A stretch of 11,894 bases of DNA from Caldisericota bacterium (GCA_026390285.1 JAPLGH010000142.1:1-11894); one strand, 5' to 3'. Shown: positions 1 to 6,721, numbered from the stretch's first letter. Notes: a model not told the origin generated them from the sequence alone. Numbers and translations are program-made.

Positions 1-322
1 CCCTCTCTGGCTTGCACCCGTCCAGGTCGAGGTTGTCCCCATCACTGACGTGCAGGAGGAGTATGCCAGGGCAATCACTGCCAGACTGGTCGAGCGCGGT
101 ATCCGTGCCAAGGTGGATATTCGCAGGGAGAAGATGCAGGCCAAGATCCGCGATGCCGAGATGCAGAGAGTTCCATACATCGCCGTCATAGGCGCTAAAG
201 AAGCGGCAGTGGACTCCGTGGCCTTACGCATCCGGCACGAAGGGGACCAGGGTGTGGTGTCCGTCGACCAGTTTATTGAGCGCGTGCTCGAGGAGATCAA
301 GAGCAAGGTCATCTTCCCCTAG
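1..322 (+). CDS. thrS: Threonine-tRNA ligase, C-terminal end (5' truncated)
   Basis: This is the last part of threonyl-tRNA synthetase, which charges tRNA-Thr in the cytoplasm. The frame is open from base 2, so the gene enters from outside the window. About 106 residues are visible and correspond to the C-terminal anticodon-binding domain. Recognisable segments are the opening strand PVQVEVVPITD, the ERGIRAKVDIRREKMQAKIRDAE helix region (split here only for length: ERGIRAKVD then REKMQAKIRDAE), the RVPYIAVIG strand, and the closing GDQGVVSVDQFIE. The catalytic core lies upstream and cannot be checked. The gene sits directly before infC-rpmI-rplT, the order seen in many bacteria, which supports the call. 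The stop codon is TAG at 320-322 and the next promoter begins at the following base. Confidence 0.93.
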   Translation, partial: PLWLAPVQVEVVPITDVQEEYARAITARLVERGIRAKVDIRREKMQAKIRDAEMQRVPYIAVIGAKEAAVDSVALRIRHEGDQGVVSVDQFIERVLEEIKSKVIFP

Positions 323-350
323 TTGCTTTGCACAGGAAGGTCGCTATACT
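323..350 (+). promoter_or_regulatory. Sigma70-type promoter for the infC operon
   Basis: A -35-like TTGCTT (323-328) and a -10 TATACT (345-350) are separated by 16 bp. The -35 begins immediately after the thrS stop codon. Transcription would start near 357, which is exactly where the first leader hairpin begins. Transcription from upstream thrS could also enter the operon, because no terminator is seen between thrS and this site. Confidence 0.65.
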
Positions 351-356
351 CATTGA

Positions 357-497
357 GGCTCAGAAGAGTCGAGCCACTGTAAAACGAAGCCGGTAAGGCT
401 TCTACCTCCAGCCTTGGGCAAAGAGGTTCTTGAGTTCGCCAATGTGCTACATAAACTACATGGCGGCCGTTTTACAGCGGCCGCCATTTTTCTTTTT
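357..497 (+). promoter_or_regulatory. Structured infC leader, probable L20-type attenuator
   Basis: The leader between the promoter and infC can fold into several hairpins: GGCTC/GAGCC (357-361 with 371-375), GAAGCC/GGCTTC (386-391 with 397-402) and ACCTC/GAGGT (404-408 with 423-427, with an inner GCC/GGC). It ends in an intrinsic terminator. The segment CTGTAAAACG (377-386) is perfectly complementary to CGTTTTACAG (468-477), which forms the terminator loop and the end of its 5' arm. The two pairings are mutually exclusive, so this is a two-state switch. Known infC-rpmI-rplT operons of Firmicutes use L20-controlled attenuation at this place, so L20 is the likely ligand. That identification is inference from position and architecture; I did not match a covariance model. 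Confidence 0.75.
460..497 (+). terminator. Intrinsic terminator in the infC leader
   Basis: The arms ATGGCGGCCG (460-469) and CGGCCGCCAT (478-487) form a perfect 10-bp GC-rich stem with the 8-nt loop TTTTACAG (470-477). A T-rich run (487-497, interrupted by one C) follows. The infC ribosome-binding site starts at the next base, so this terminator acts as an attenuator inside the leader. Confidence 0.88.
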
Positions 498-508
498 GGA
501 GGTGTGGA

Positions 509-1060
509 ATCAATAGGGATTCAGATCTGATTTACAACGAGAGAGTGCGCTGGAAGGAAGTCCGGGTCATTGACGAGAACAACGGGCAACTGGGCCTGTT
601 GACGTCCGAAGCGGCTCTTGAACTTGCGTACTCGAAGGGGCTCGACCTGATCGTCGTGGCGCCCAACGCCACTCCACCCGTTTGCAAGATTATGGACCTG
701 GGAAAGTACCAGTACGAGCAGATGAAGCGGCAGAAGGAAGCCAGGAAGAAACAGGTCACCGTCGAGATGAAAGAGATGAAATACCGACTGCGCATCGACG
801 TTGGCGATCTGACCGTGAAGGACCAGCACCTCAAGGAATTCCTGTCAGCCGGAAACCGCGTTCGCGTGACGATCATGTTCCGTGGTCGCGAGATGGCTTT
901 CCCGGACCAGGGGCGTGCACTACTCAAGAGGGTTGCTACTGACCTTGCGGATTATGGCACGGTCACTCAGGAACCCAAGATGCAGGGCCGCAATATGTCG
1001 ATGATGATGGAACCATCCAAAGAAGTGCTCGCCAAGATGAAAGGACCCGGAAAGGAGTAG
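509..1060 (+). CDS. infC: Translation initiation factor IF-3, ATC start
   Basis: IF3 binds the 30S subunit, keeps it apart from 50S and checks start-codon and initiator-tRNA pairing. The 183-residue product matches the family length (about 170-180). The N-terminal domain includes EVRVIDENNGQLGLL and APNATPPVCKIMDLGKYQYE. A basic linker follows, and the C-terminal domain includes VRVTIMFRGREMAF. The first ATG/GTG/TTG-class codon in frame is GTG at 545, but starting there would remove the conserved segment DLIYNERVRW. Reading back to ATC at 509 gives NRDSDLIYNERVRW, and the initiator then aligns with the usual N-terminus. ATC lies 6 nt after a perfect GGAGG (498-502). Non-canonical AUU/AUC-type starts are well known for infC and allow IF3 to repress its own synthesis. 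rpmI follows after 3 bp. Confidence 0.93.
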   Translation: MNRDSDLIYNERVRWKEVRVIDENNGQLGLLTSEAALELAYSKGLDLIVVAPNATPPVCKIMDLGKYQYEQMKRQKEARKKQVTVEMKEMKYRLRIDVGDLTVKDQHLKEFLSAGNRVRVTIMFRGREMAFPDQGRALLKRVATDLADYGTVTQEPKMQGRNMSMMMEPSKEVLAKMKGPGKE

Positions 1061-1063
1061 GAC

Positions 1064-1285
1064 ATGGCTATCAAGAACAAAGTGACCAAGATCAGGACAT
1101 GCAGGGGAGCAGCCAAGAGGTTCAAGATAACCGGTACTGGCAAGATCATGGCGTATGGCGCCAACCATGGCCACAAGCTTGGCAAGAAGTCCATGGCGAA
1201 GAAGAAACTGATGTTGAAGAAGCGCGTTCTTCAGGGCGCAGATGCTCGCAACATGAAGAGACTTGTGCCGTATCTCAAGGGATAA
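1064..1285 (+). CDS. rpmI: 50S ribosomal protein L35
   Basis: L35 is a small, highly basic protein of the large ribosomal subunit. The product has 73 residues, slightly longer than the usual 64-66, mainly through a longer N-terminus (MAIKNKVTKIRT instead of the typical MPKMKT). The diagnostic segment RGAAKRFKITGTGKI is present, followed by the Lys-rich KKSMAKKKLMLKK and the closing MKRLVPYLKG. The start is supported by AAGGAG at 1052-1057, which overlaps the end of infC, with 6 nt to the ATG. The gene sits between infC and rplT in the standard order and should share the attenuator control of the operon. Confidence 0.95.
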   Translation: MAIKNKVTKIRTCRGAAKRFKITGTGKIMAYGANHGHKLGKKSMAKKKLMLKKRVLQGADARNMKRLVPYLKG

Positions 1286-1297
1286 TGGAGGCTCACG

Positions 1298-1657
1298 ATG
1301 TCGAGAGTTAAGGGTGGAAGCTCGATCCGCAGAAGGCACAAGAAGATACTGAAGCTCAGCAAGGGTTATGTCGGCGCACGCTCCATACGGTACAGGGCTG
1401 CACGGGAAGCTGTTCAGCAGGCTGAGCGTCATGCCTACTTCAACCGCAAGGAGAAGAAGCGCGAGTACAGAGCACTCTGGATTGTCCGCATCAATGCACT
1501 GTGCCGCTCTAATGGTATTACGTACTCCAAGTTTGTCGGAAGCCTGAAGAAGGCCGGTGTGAAACTCGACCGCAAGGTTCTGGCCGACATGGCCGTTCAC
1601 GACAAGGAAACGTTTGCCACCCTCGTCGCCGAGGCGAAGAAGCAGCTGACTGCCTAG
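1298..1657 (+). CDS. rplT: 50S ribosomal protein L20
   Basis: L20 binds 23S rRNA early in large-subunit assembly. In several bacteria it also represses its own operon by binding the infC-rpmI-rplT leader. The product has 119 residues, the normal family length. Family segments include VKGGSSIRRRHKKILKLSKG near the N-terminus, REAVQQAERHAYFNRKEKKR and LWIVRINALCRSNGITYS in the middle, and DRKVLADMAVHD near the C-terminus. The start has a good TGGAGG site (1286-1291) 6 nt upstream. This protein is the expected ligand of the leader at 357-497. dprA begins 7 bp after its stop with no terminator between. Confidence 0.97.
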   Translation: MSRVKGGSSIRRRHKKILKLSKGYVGARSIRYRAAREAVQQAERHAYFNRKEKKREYRALWIVRINALCRSNGITYSKFVGSLKKAGVKLDRKVLADMAVHDKETFATLVAEAKKQLTA

Positions 1658-1664
1658 TCCTTTC

Positions 1665-2780
1665 ATGATCTCACCATTTGGTCGAGCGGCTCTAGCTCTC
1701 GATCTCCTGCCTCTTGGCGTTTACAAGTGGGACCTCGCGGCCCTGCTCGAGTCGCCAGGAGAATTGGAGGCTGCGTCCCAGGAACGGCTCGACCAACTGC
1801 TTTCTGCGTCGCCTTCGACCCGCGGGAAGCATCTGTCGCTGTCTGAACGCGACAGTGCTCTGGAAAAAGCCGACAAGGAGATTGCTGAGCTGACGACGCT
1901 CGGAGCTTCTCTTGTTACGATGTTCGATGGGTCGGAGGCTTATCCGCGCCGTCTCAGCGAATGCTACCGCCCCCCGCTCTTTCTTCAAATTCTGGGTGAT
2001 GCGACAGTTCTGCTCAGGGACTGCATTGCCATCGTTGGAAGCCGCAAACCAACACCTGAAGGTGTCAGAGCGGCCTCCGATCTCGCGGGACAGTTGGCAG
2101 CGGCAGGCCTCGTGGTCGTCAGCGGCCTCGCGTACGGCATCGACAAAGCAGCCCACGTCGGGTGTCTGGACGCACGCGGTCAGACGATTGCGGTCCTGGG
2201 ATCCAGCGTCGACGAGATCTACCCGTCCATTCATGGTCCAATTGCGCGGACCATTGCAGGAAGCGGCGGGGGAGCCGTCATTTCTGAGTTCCATCTTCAT
2301 ACCCAGCCGACGGTCTATACGTTTCCACAGCGCAATCGCGTCATTTCCGGTCTTTCGCTCGGGGTCCTCGTGGTGGAAGCTGCGAAGGAGAGCGGGTCTC
2401 TGCTTACCGCCAATTTCGCCCTCGAACAGAATCGTGAGGTCTTTGCGATTCCAGGGTCCATCTACGCTCCTCAGCATGTGGGAACGAACGCGTTGATCAA
2501 GGTCGGCGCAAAACTGGTACAATCTGTGAACGATGTTCTCGATGAACTCCCCGGCTTCAAGGCAGTTGCCACCCGCGAGGAACACCCATCAGAGGCACTG
2601 TCGCAGCAGGAACAGTCGATCATCGGCTGCATAGAGATGGGATGCACGTCCGTCGATCTGCTCTGCGAACGCCTTGCCTGCACTGCGCCCCAGGTCCTCA
2701 GCGCCCTGACCAGTCTCGAACTCAGGGGCCTTCTGGTACGTCGGGGACCCGACAGCTTCGCTATCGTACAGTCACTCTAG
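1665..2780 (+). CDS. dprA: DNA-processing protein DprA (Smf)
   Basis: DprA loads RecA onto incoming single-stranded DNA during natural transformation, and it is also common in bacteria with no known competence. The 371-residue protein has three parts. An N-terminal helical region covers roughly 1-75. The Rossmann-like core covers about 80-295, with GSRKPT at 125-130, SGLAYGID at 153-160, VLGSSVDEIYP near 178-187, FPQRNRVISGLS at 220-231 and AIPGS at 261-265. A C-terminal winged-helix domain lies at about 312-368. No clear Shine-Dalgarno sequence precedes the ATG, which lies 7 bp after rplT, so translation may be coupled to L20. trmFO follows after a single base. dprA next to trmFO is known in Firmicutes, usually with topA between them; topA is absent here. 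Confidence 0.95.
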   Translation: MISPFGRAALALDLLPLGVYKWDLAALLESPGELEAASQERLDQLLSASPSTRGKHLSLSERDSALEKADKEIAELTTLGASLVTMFDGSEAYPRRLSECYRPPLFLQILGDATVLLRDCIAIVGSRKPTPEGVRAASDLAGQLAAAGLVVVSGLAYGIDKAAHVGCLDARGQTIAVLGSSVDEIYPSIHGPIARTIAGSGGGAVISEFHLHTQPTVYTFPQRNRVISGLSLGVLVVEAAKESGSLLTANFALEQNREVFAIPGSIYAPQHVGTNALIKVGAKLVQSVNDVLDELPGFKAVATREEHPSEALSQQEQSIIGCIEMGCTSVDLLCERLACTAPQVLSALTSLELRGLLVRRGPDSFAIVQSL

Positions 2781-2781
2781 C

Positions 2782-4104
2782 ATGGACTTTGACATCCGCG
2801 TTGTCGGGGGTGGCCTGGCAGGCAGTGAGGCAGCGCTGTCCCTGGCTCGACTCGGTCTATCGGTCGAGCTGTGGGAAATGCGTCCTTTGCACCAGACCGA
2901 CATCCACGAAACCGACCGGTTCGGTGAACTTGTCTGCAGCAATTCTCTTGGCTCTGACGCCTTGCGAGATGCCAGAGGCCTTCTCAAAGCCGAGCTCCGA
3001 CTCCTCGGTTCCGCCATCGTCGGGTGCGCCGATGCGAGCCGTCTTCCCGCAGGCAAGGCCTTTGCGGTTGACAAGAACCAGTTCAGCGGTCTGGTGACTC
3101 AGAGCATCCAGAGCAATCCGCTCATTTCCGTTCGCAGGGAGGAATACAGGCGGCTCGACTCCTCGGTGCCAACCATCCTCGCAACGGGGCCTCTTACCAG
3201 TCCGGATTTTCTCGACGAGCTCCGGAAGCGCCTGGGACGCGAGAATCTGTTTTTCTACGATGCCGTTGCTCCGTCCATATGGGCTCATTCCGTCGATCGC
3301 GACTCTTCGTTCCTCAGCTCCCGAGGGGGAGATGCCGCCGACTATCTGAACTGTCCCCTCACGAGGGAGGAATACTACACTTTCGTCCACGCGCTCCAAT
3401 CCGCCAGACGGCACCTCCCCGAGACTCCTCATGAACAGAAGTACTTTGAGGGATGTCTGCCCGTGGAGGAAATTGCGCGCAGGGGCGACGACGCTCTCAG
3501 ATTCGGTCCGATGCGCCCCATCGGTCTCCGGGAGAGACCAGAAGACTGTTTCGCTGTTATTCAGCTTCGCAAGGAAAATCGGGAAGGAACCGTCCTCGGC
3601 CTTGTCGGATTCCAGACTTCTCTGGCCATCGCCGAGCAGCAGAGGGTGCTTGGTATGATACCAGCTCTCCGCAACGCTGAATTCGTGCGGTACGGCCTCA
3701 TTCACCGGAATGCTTTTCTGCGCGGTCCTTCCGTGCTGTCTCAGGACCTCCAGCTGCGAGCATTTCCACGTATATGGACAGCGGGCCAGCTATGCGGCGT
3801 CGATGGATACATGGAGTCGACGGCACTGGGACTCGTTGCAGCACTGAACGCCGCCGCAACCCTTCGTGGCTTCCCCCGGCCGGTCTTTTCTGTCCAAACC
3901 ATGATGGGCCTTCTGGTCGACTACGTTACCCAGGAAAGGGCCGACTTCCAGCCTGCGAACGCCAACTATGGGCTTCTCCCGCTCGAACCCGGGCCCAAAC
4001 AGAAGGCCGTGGACCGTGAAGCATTCGCTGTCGCGGCCCTGAAACACATCCGGCACATTGCCGATGAGGTCGAAGCATGGAGCACAAACAAGACCGTTCT
4101 GTAG
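2782..4104 (+). CDS. trmFO: Methylenetetrahydrofolate-tRNA (uracil-5-)-methyltransferase TrmFO
   Basis: TrmFO makes 5-methyluridine at position 54 of the tRNA T-loop, using methylenetetrahydrofolate as carbon donor and reduced FAD. The 440-residue length is typical. The N-terminal FAD-binding site reads VVGGGLAGSEAA, followed by ELWEMRP and the signature ELVCSNSLGSDALRD. Cys52 in VCSNS and Cys225 in YFEGCLPVEEIARRG correspond to the two conserved cysteines of the family (near 53 and 226 in the Bacillus enzyme). The C-terminal flavin-protein segment includes AGQLCGVDGYMESTALGLVAA. The start lies one base after the dprA stop and has no evident ribosome-binding site, so translation is probably coupled. 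The 3' end overlaps the next gene by 28 bp. The tRNA cluster near the end of the window would supply substrates. Confidence 0.96.
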   Translation: MDFDIRVVGGGLAGSEAALSLARLGLSVELWEMRPLHQTDIHETDRFGELVCSNSLGSDALRDARGLLKAELRLLGSAIVGCADASRLPAGKAFAVDKNQFSGLVTQSIQSNPLISVRREEYRRLDSSVPTILATGPLTSPDFLDELRKRLGRENLFFYDAVAPSIWAHSVDRDSSFLSSRGGDAADYLNCPLTREEYYTFVHALQSARRHLPETPHEQKYFEGCLPVEEIARRGDDALRFGPMRPIGLRERPEDCFAVIQLRKENREGTVLGLVGFQTSLAIAEQQRVLGMIPALRNAEFVRYGLIHRNAFLRGPSVLSQDLQLRAFPRIWTAGQLCGVDGYMESTALGLVAALNAAATLRGFPRPVFSVQTMMGLLVDYVTQERADFQPANANYGLLPLEPGPKQKAVDREAFAVAALKHIRHIADEVEAWSTNKTVL

Positions 4105-5099
4105 ATTCAGGCGCGGTTGCGGCTCCGAGACAGGACACCGAAACAAGCTCGGAAGTCGTAGCTGAAGCAGGTGGGGCGTATCTCCAATTGTCGGATGTGG
4201 AGTTCCGGGACCGGATCCGGACGGCATATCGCCGCATGGCAGCCTGTGATCTTTGTCCCAGGCAGTGTGGAGCGCCGCGGCTCTCCGGAAAGGCAGGTAC
4301 TTGCGGCGCGGCTCTGAAACCGAGGGTCTTCGTGTGGAATCTGCATCATGGGGAGGAGCCTCCCGTCAGTGGGACACGGGGATCAGGAACGGTCTTCCTC
4401 AGCGGCTGCAACCTGAATTGCTGCTACTGTCAGAACTACCCACTGAGCCAACTGCACCATGGGACGCAGATGTCGGTTGGACGACTCGCAGCTGCGCTGG
4501 TCGAGCTTCAGGAAAAGGGAGCACATAATATCAACTTTGTCACGCCCTCTCACCAGGTACCGCAGTTACTGGCTTCATTATTTGCTGCCCGGCAGCAGGG
4601 GCTGCACATTCCCATTGTGTACAACACGAGCAGCTACGACGAGCTGTCGACGCTGGCTCTCCTGGATGGAATCGTGGACATCTATCTGGGCGACCTTCGA
4701 TACACGGACGAAGACGTCGCCATGCAACTGTCGGGAGTCCCCGACTACGTGCAGGTGGCTGAACGTGCTCTCATCGAGATGCATCGCCAGGTTGGAGACA
4801 TCAGCATGGATGAGCAGGGAAGATATGTTCCACGAGGACTCATTGTGCGGTACCTCGTTCTGCCACGCCATTCCGGTATGGCAAGAGACGTCTTTCGCTT
4901 CGTTTCGCGCCATCTGTCACGTCAGACATATGTGAGCGTCATGACCCAGTACTTCCCGGCCTACAGAGCACTCGATCCAGCCCTTGGCATCGCGCGGAAG
5001 CTCACAAACACGGAGTGCGAGCGCGTCATGAAGACATGGTCGCAATCAGGGCTGGTTCATGGATGGGTTCAGGACATGGGCGACGACGGGGGAGTCTGA
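4077..5099 (+). CDS. Radical SAM protein, COG1313 (PflX/PflA-like) family
   Basis: This is a radical SAM enzyme of the uncharacterised COG1313 family, often labelled pyruvate formate-lyase activating enzyme-like; its substrate is unknown. The cluster-binding CX3CX2C motif is CNLNCCYC (Cys111, Cys115, Cys118, with an extra Cys116). A second cysteine group precedes it: CDLCPRQC (Cys57, Cys60, Cys64) and GKAGTCG (Cys76). Family segments GAHNINFVTPSHQVPQ, IPIVYNTSSYD, VDIYLGDLRY and EMHRQVGD are clear. The ATG at 4077 lies inside trmFO and is supported by GAGGT (4066-4070) 6 nt upstream. The first 35 residues look unconserved, so a later start, such as TTG at 4188, cannot be excluded. No glycyl-radical enzyme is nearby. 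The gene ends 8 bp from the convergent GTPase gene. Confidence 0.85.
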   Translation: MEHKQDRSVDSGAVAAPRQDTETSSEVVAEAGGAYLQLSDVEFRDRIRTAYRRMAACDLCPRQCGAPRLSGKAGTCGAALKPRVFVWNLHHGEEPPVSGTRGSGTVFLSGCNLNCCYCQNYPLSQLHHGTQMSVGRLAAALVELQEKGAHNINFVTPSHQVPQLLASLFAARQQGLHIPIVYNTSSYDELSTLALLDGIVDIYLGDLRYTDEDVAMQLSGVPDYVQVAERALIEMHRQVGDISMDEQGRYVPRGLIVRYLVLPRHSGMARDVFRFVSRHLSRQTYVSVMTQYFPAYRALDPALGIARKLTNTECERVMKTWSQSGLVHGWVQDMGDDGGV

Positions 5100-5107
5100 G
5101 CCACAGA

Positions 5108-5677
5108 TCAGATCTTGCTGACAACCTCACGCGTGATGCCCTTGAGGCACTCCATGACAGAGACTCCACTACTGGCAATGCCAAGGTAGACAGGTTTTCC
5201 CTTGAGCTGCAGGTCATCGATCAGCTCACTGACTGGCATGATGGGGGTTGTGTCGCGTTTGTTCAGCTGATAGATGATGGGCGTATCCGGCAACTCATAG
5301 TCTGCGAGATTCTTAACCATGTCCTCAAGGTTCTTGATGTTGTCCTCTCGCCGGTCACGATTCGAGTCTGCGACGAACACAATGCCGTCGACAGACTTGA
5401 GCACGGACTTGCGCGTCAGCTTGTACAGTTCCTGACCCGGCACGGTGTAAAGACTCAGGCGGATCTTGAAGCCCTTCACGGTCCCCAGCTCCACTGGCAG
5501 GAAGTCGAAGAAGAGCGTCCTCTCTGTTTCGGTCGCGATGGAGGTGAACTGACCTTTCACCTTTTCAGGGATCGTCCGGAAGATCCAGCTGAGGTTCGTC
5601 GTCTTGCCGCTCATTGCCGGGCCATAGTAGACGACTTTGAACGTGATCTCAGACTTGGAGAAGTCGATCAGAGACAT
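5108..5677 (-). CDS. mglA: MglA-like small Ras-type GTPase
   Basis: This is a 189-residue GTPase of the bacterial MglA family; MglA-GTP marks a cell pole and sets polarity or motility direction in Myxococcus. The P-loop is GPAMSGKTT (19-27). The switch II region is YTVPGQ, with Thr78 in place of the Ras-type Asp and Gln82 after PG, as in MglA. Arg53 in ATETERTLFF matches the intrinsic arginine finger of MglA. NKRD (139-142) is the guanine-specificity motif. The protein has no membrane segment and no lipid-attachment motif. It is the last gene of a minus-strand operon and follows the roadblock gene by 21 bp without a good ribosome-binding site. The gene order matches the mglB-mglA pair of Myxococcus. 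A role in polarity is inferred; other switch functions are possible. Confidence 0.88.
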   Translation of the reverse strand: MSLIDFSKSEITFKVVYYGPAMSGKTTNLSWIFRTIPEKVKGQFTSIATETERTLFFDFLPVELGTVKGFKIRLSLYTVPGQELYKLTRKSVLKSVDGIVFVADSNRDRREDNIKNLEDMVKNLADYELPDTPIIYQLNKRDTTPIMPVSELIDDLQLKGKPVYLGIASSGVSVMECLKGITREVVSKI

Positions 5678-5698
5678 GCGGCGGCTCGCATCAATTGG

Positions 5699-6178
5699 CT
5701 AGAAGAGGTTGTCGATCTCATCCTGCAGCCCCTTCCTGAGGTCCTGGGAAGGTTCTTGACGCGGACCCGCGGCCATCTTCTCCAACACCGGCTTGATCGA
5801 CCCCGAGATCTTCTTGGCCCAGAACCTGATGGCCCCGATGGGCGCCTTGTTGTCAAAAATGACGGCGAGCAGGACCAGGGGGTCTACCAGGGAAATATGG
5901 ATGTTGGTCTCTTTCCCCTGGTGGAACGTCAAAGTAAACTCTCGCTCTCCCAGAAGCTTGGCCAACTCATTCGTGGCCGAGAAGACACCAGCAGCCAAGG
6001 CAGACACGGCGATTGCCGAGTCCCGCGTCACCATACCGCTCTTTGCGAGGAGCTCGCCGCTCTTGTTGAGGAGGATAATGTCCTTCGCCTGCGAATCCAC
6101 GAGGTACTGTGAGAACAGTTCGTCGATGGTTTCGATATCTTCCTTCGTGATTACCAGTGAAGACAGTTGACCTTCCAT
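5699..6178 (-). CDS. Roadblock/LC7 domain protein, MglB-like
   Basis: This is a 159-residue protein of the roadblock/LC7 fold. Members of this fold dimerise and bind small GTPases; MglB is the GTPase-activating partner of MglA and has a similar length. Visible features are a DELFSQYLVDSQAKDIILLNKSGELLAKSG strand-turn-strand region (about residues 19-48), the central helix DSAIAVSALAAGVFSATNELA, a FTLTFHQGKETNIHISLVDPLVLLAVIFD sheet region (about 81-110) and a charged C-terminal tail. The start is firm: GGAGG (6184-6188 on the complement) lies in the end of the upstream gene, and its ATG directly follows that gene's stop codon. The tight arrangement with the GTPase gene downstream supports a GTPase-activator pair. 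No GAP activity can be shown from sequence. Confidence 0.82.
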   Translation of the reverse strand: MEGQLSSLVITKEDIETIDELFSQYLVDSQAKDIILLNKSGELLAKSGMVTRDSAIAVSALAAGVFSATNELAKLLGEREFTLTFHQGKETNIHISLVDPLVLLAVIFDNKAPIGAIRFWAKKISGSIKPVLEKMAAGPRQEPSQDLRKGLQDEIDNLF

Positions 6179-6721
6179 CTATGCCTCCGATTTCGACAAC
6201 GTAATCATCTTCTTGTCCGCAAGACCGTTGAGAGCTGTCCATGCGCGGAAGAACCCAAACTCAGCTTCTTTCAGTATCCTGTCGAATGACTCCAACTCGC
6301 CAGCCCTCTGCAGGAGCAGAAACTCATCCGCAGTCAGCGTAACGGCTGCGTCAGAGTCATTCTCGGCCAACCCTACCTTCAGCTCGAATGGTTCCGTGTG
6401 GATCCCTGACCGTGTGTACTCTTCAGCTAGTTCTGTTCCCTTTATGAGCAGACTCGTGTTGCTGTCGGTGATCCTTCGAGGCGGCATGATGACGTTGGAC
6501 AGAAAACTGAACGTACCGTCATGTTCAAGAAAGGCATCATAAAAAGCGGGCAGCCCGCTGCTATACGGTGACTGTGCATGGATGACCTTGCCCTTCTGGA
6601 AGAAGATGGCAAAACTACCCAGATGTCCTTCTATGTCCAGTTTCCCAGTTCTTTGAGCTCCCTCCAGCGTCTGAATAAGCTGGGTAAGTGGAAAGCTCTG
6701 TAAGTCACCGCGCAATTCCAT
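6179..6721 (-). CDS. DUF4388 domain protein
   Basis: The 180-residue product begins with a DUF4388 domain (PatA N-terminal type). The signature MELRGDLQSFPLTQLIQTLE is followed by RTGKLDI and FFQKGKVIHAQS, then the GLPAFYDAFLEHDGTFSF helix-strand end of the domain at about residues 57-73. The C-terminal half (about 95-180) is acidic and helical, and I do not recognise it. DUF4388 domains often occur with response regulators, GTPases and roadblock proteins in signalling and gliding systems, but their biochemical role is not established. It is the first gene of the operon, with a strong GGGAGGAG site (6726-6733 on the complement) 4 nt from the ATG. Its stop codon abuts the start of the roadblock gene. 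I infer that it is an input or scaffold for the GTPase switch. Confidence 0.82.
   Translation of the reverse strand: MELRGDLQSFPLTQLIQTLEGAQRTGKLDIEGHLGSFAIFFQKGKVIHAQSPYSSGLPAFYDAFLEHDGTFSFLSNVIMPPRRITDSNTSLLIKGTELAEEYTRSGIHTEPFELKVGLAENDSDAAVTLTADEFLLLQRAGELESFDRILKEAEFGFFRAWTALNGLADKKMITLSKSEA

Noticed and set aside
521..530. Perfect 10-bp palindrome TCAGATCTGA
   Set aside because: It lies inside the infC coding start (codons SDL) and its length is compatible with chance; no other operator evidence.
1692..2585. A 297-codon minus-strand frame inside dprA
   Set aside because: The plus strand carries complete DprA motifs and the reverse product resembles nothing recognisable.
2857..3705. 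A 282-codon minus-strand frame inside trmFO
   Set aside because: TrmFO catalytic and FAD motifs on the plus strand explain the region.
5015..6112. A 365-codon open frame on the plus strand, opposite the GTPase and roadblock genes
   Set aside because: It is antisense to two clearly recognisable genes, has no family resemblance and lacks a ribosome-binding site; it is a by-product of GC-rich codon usage.
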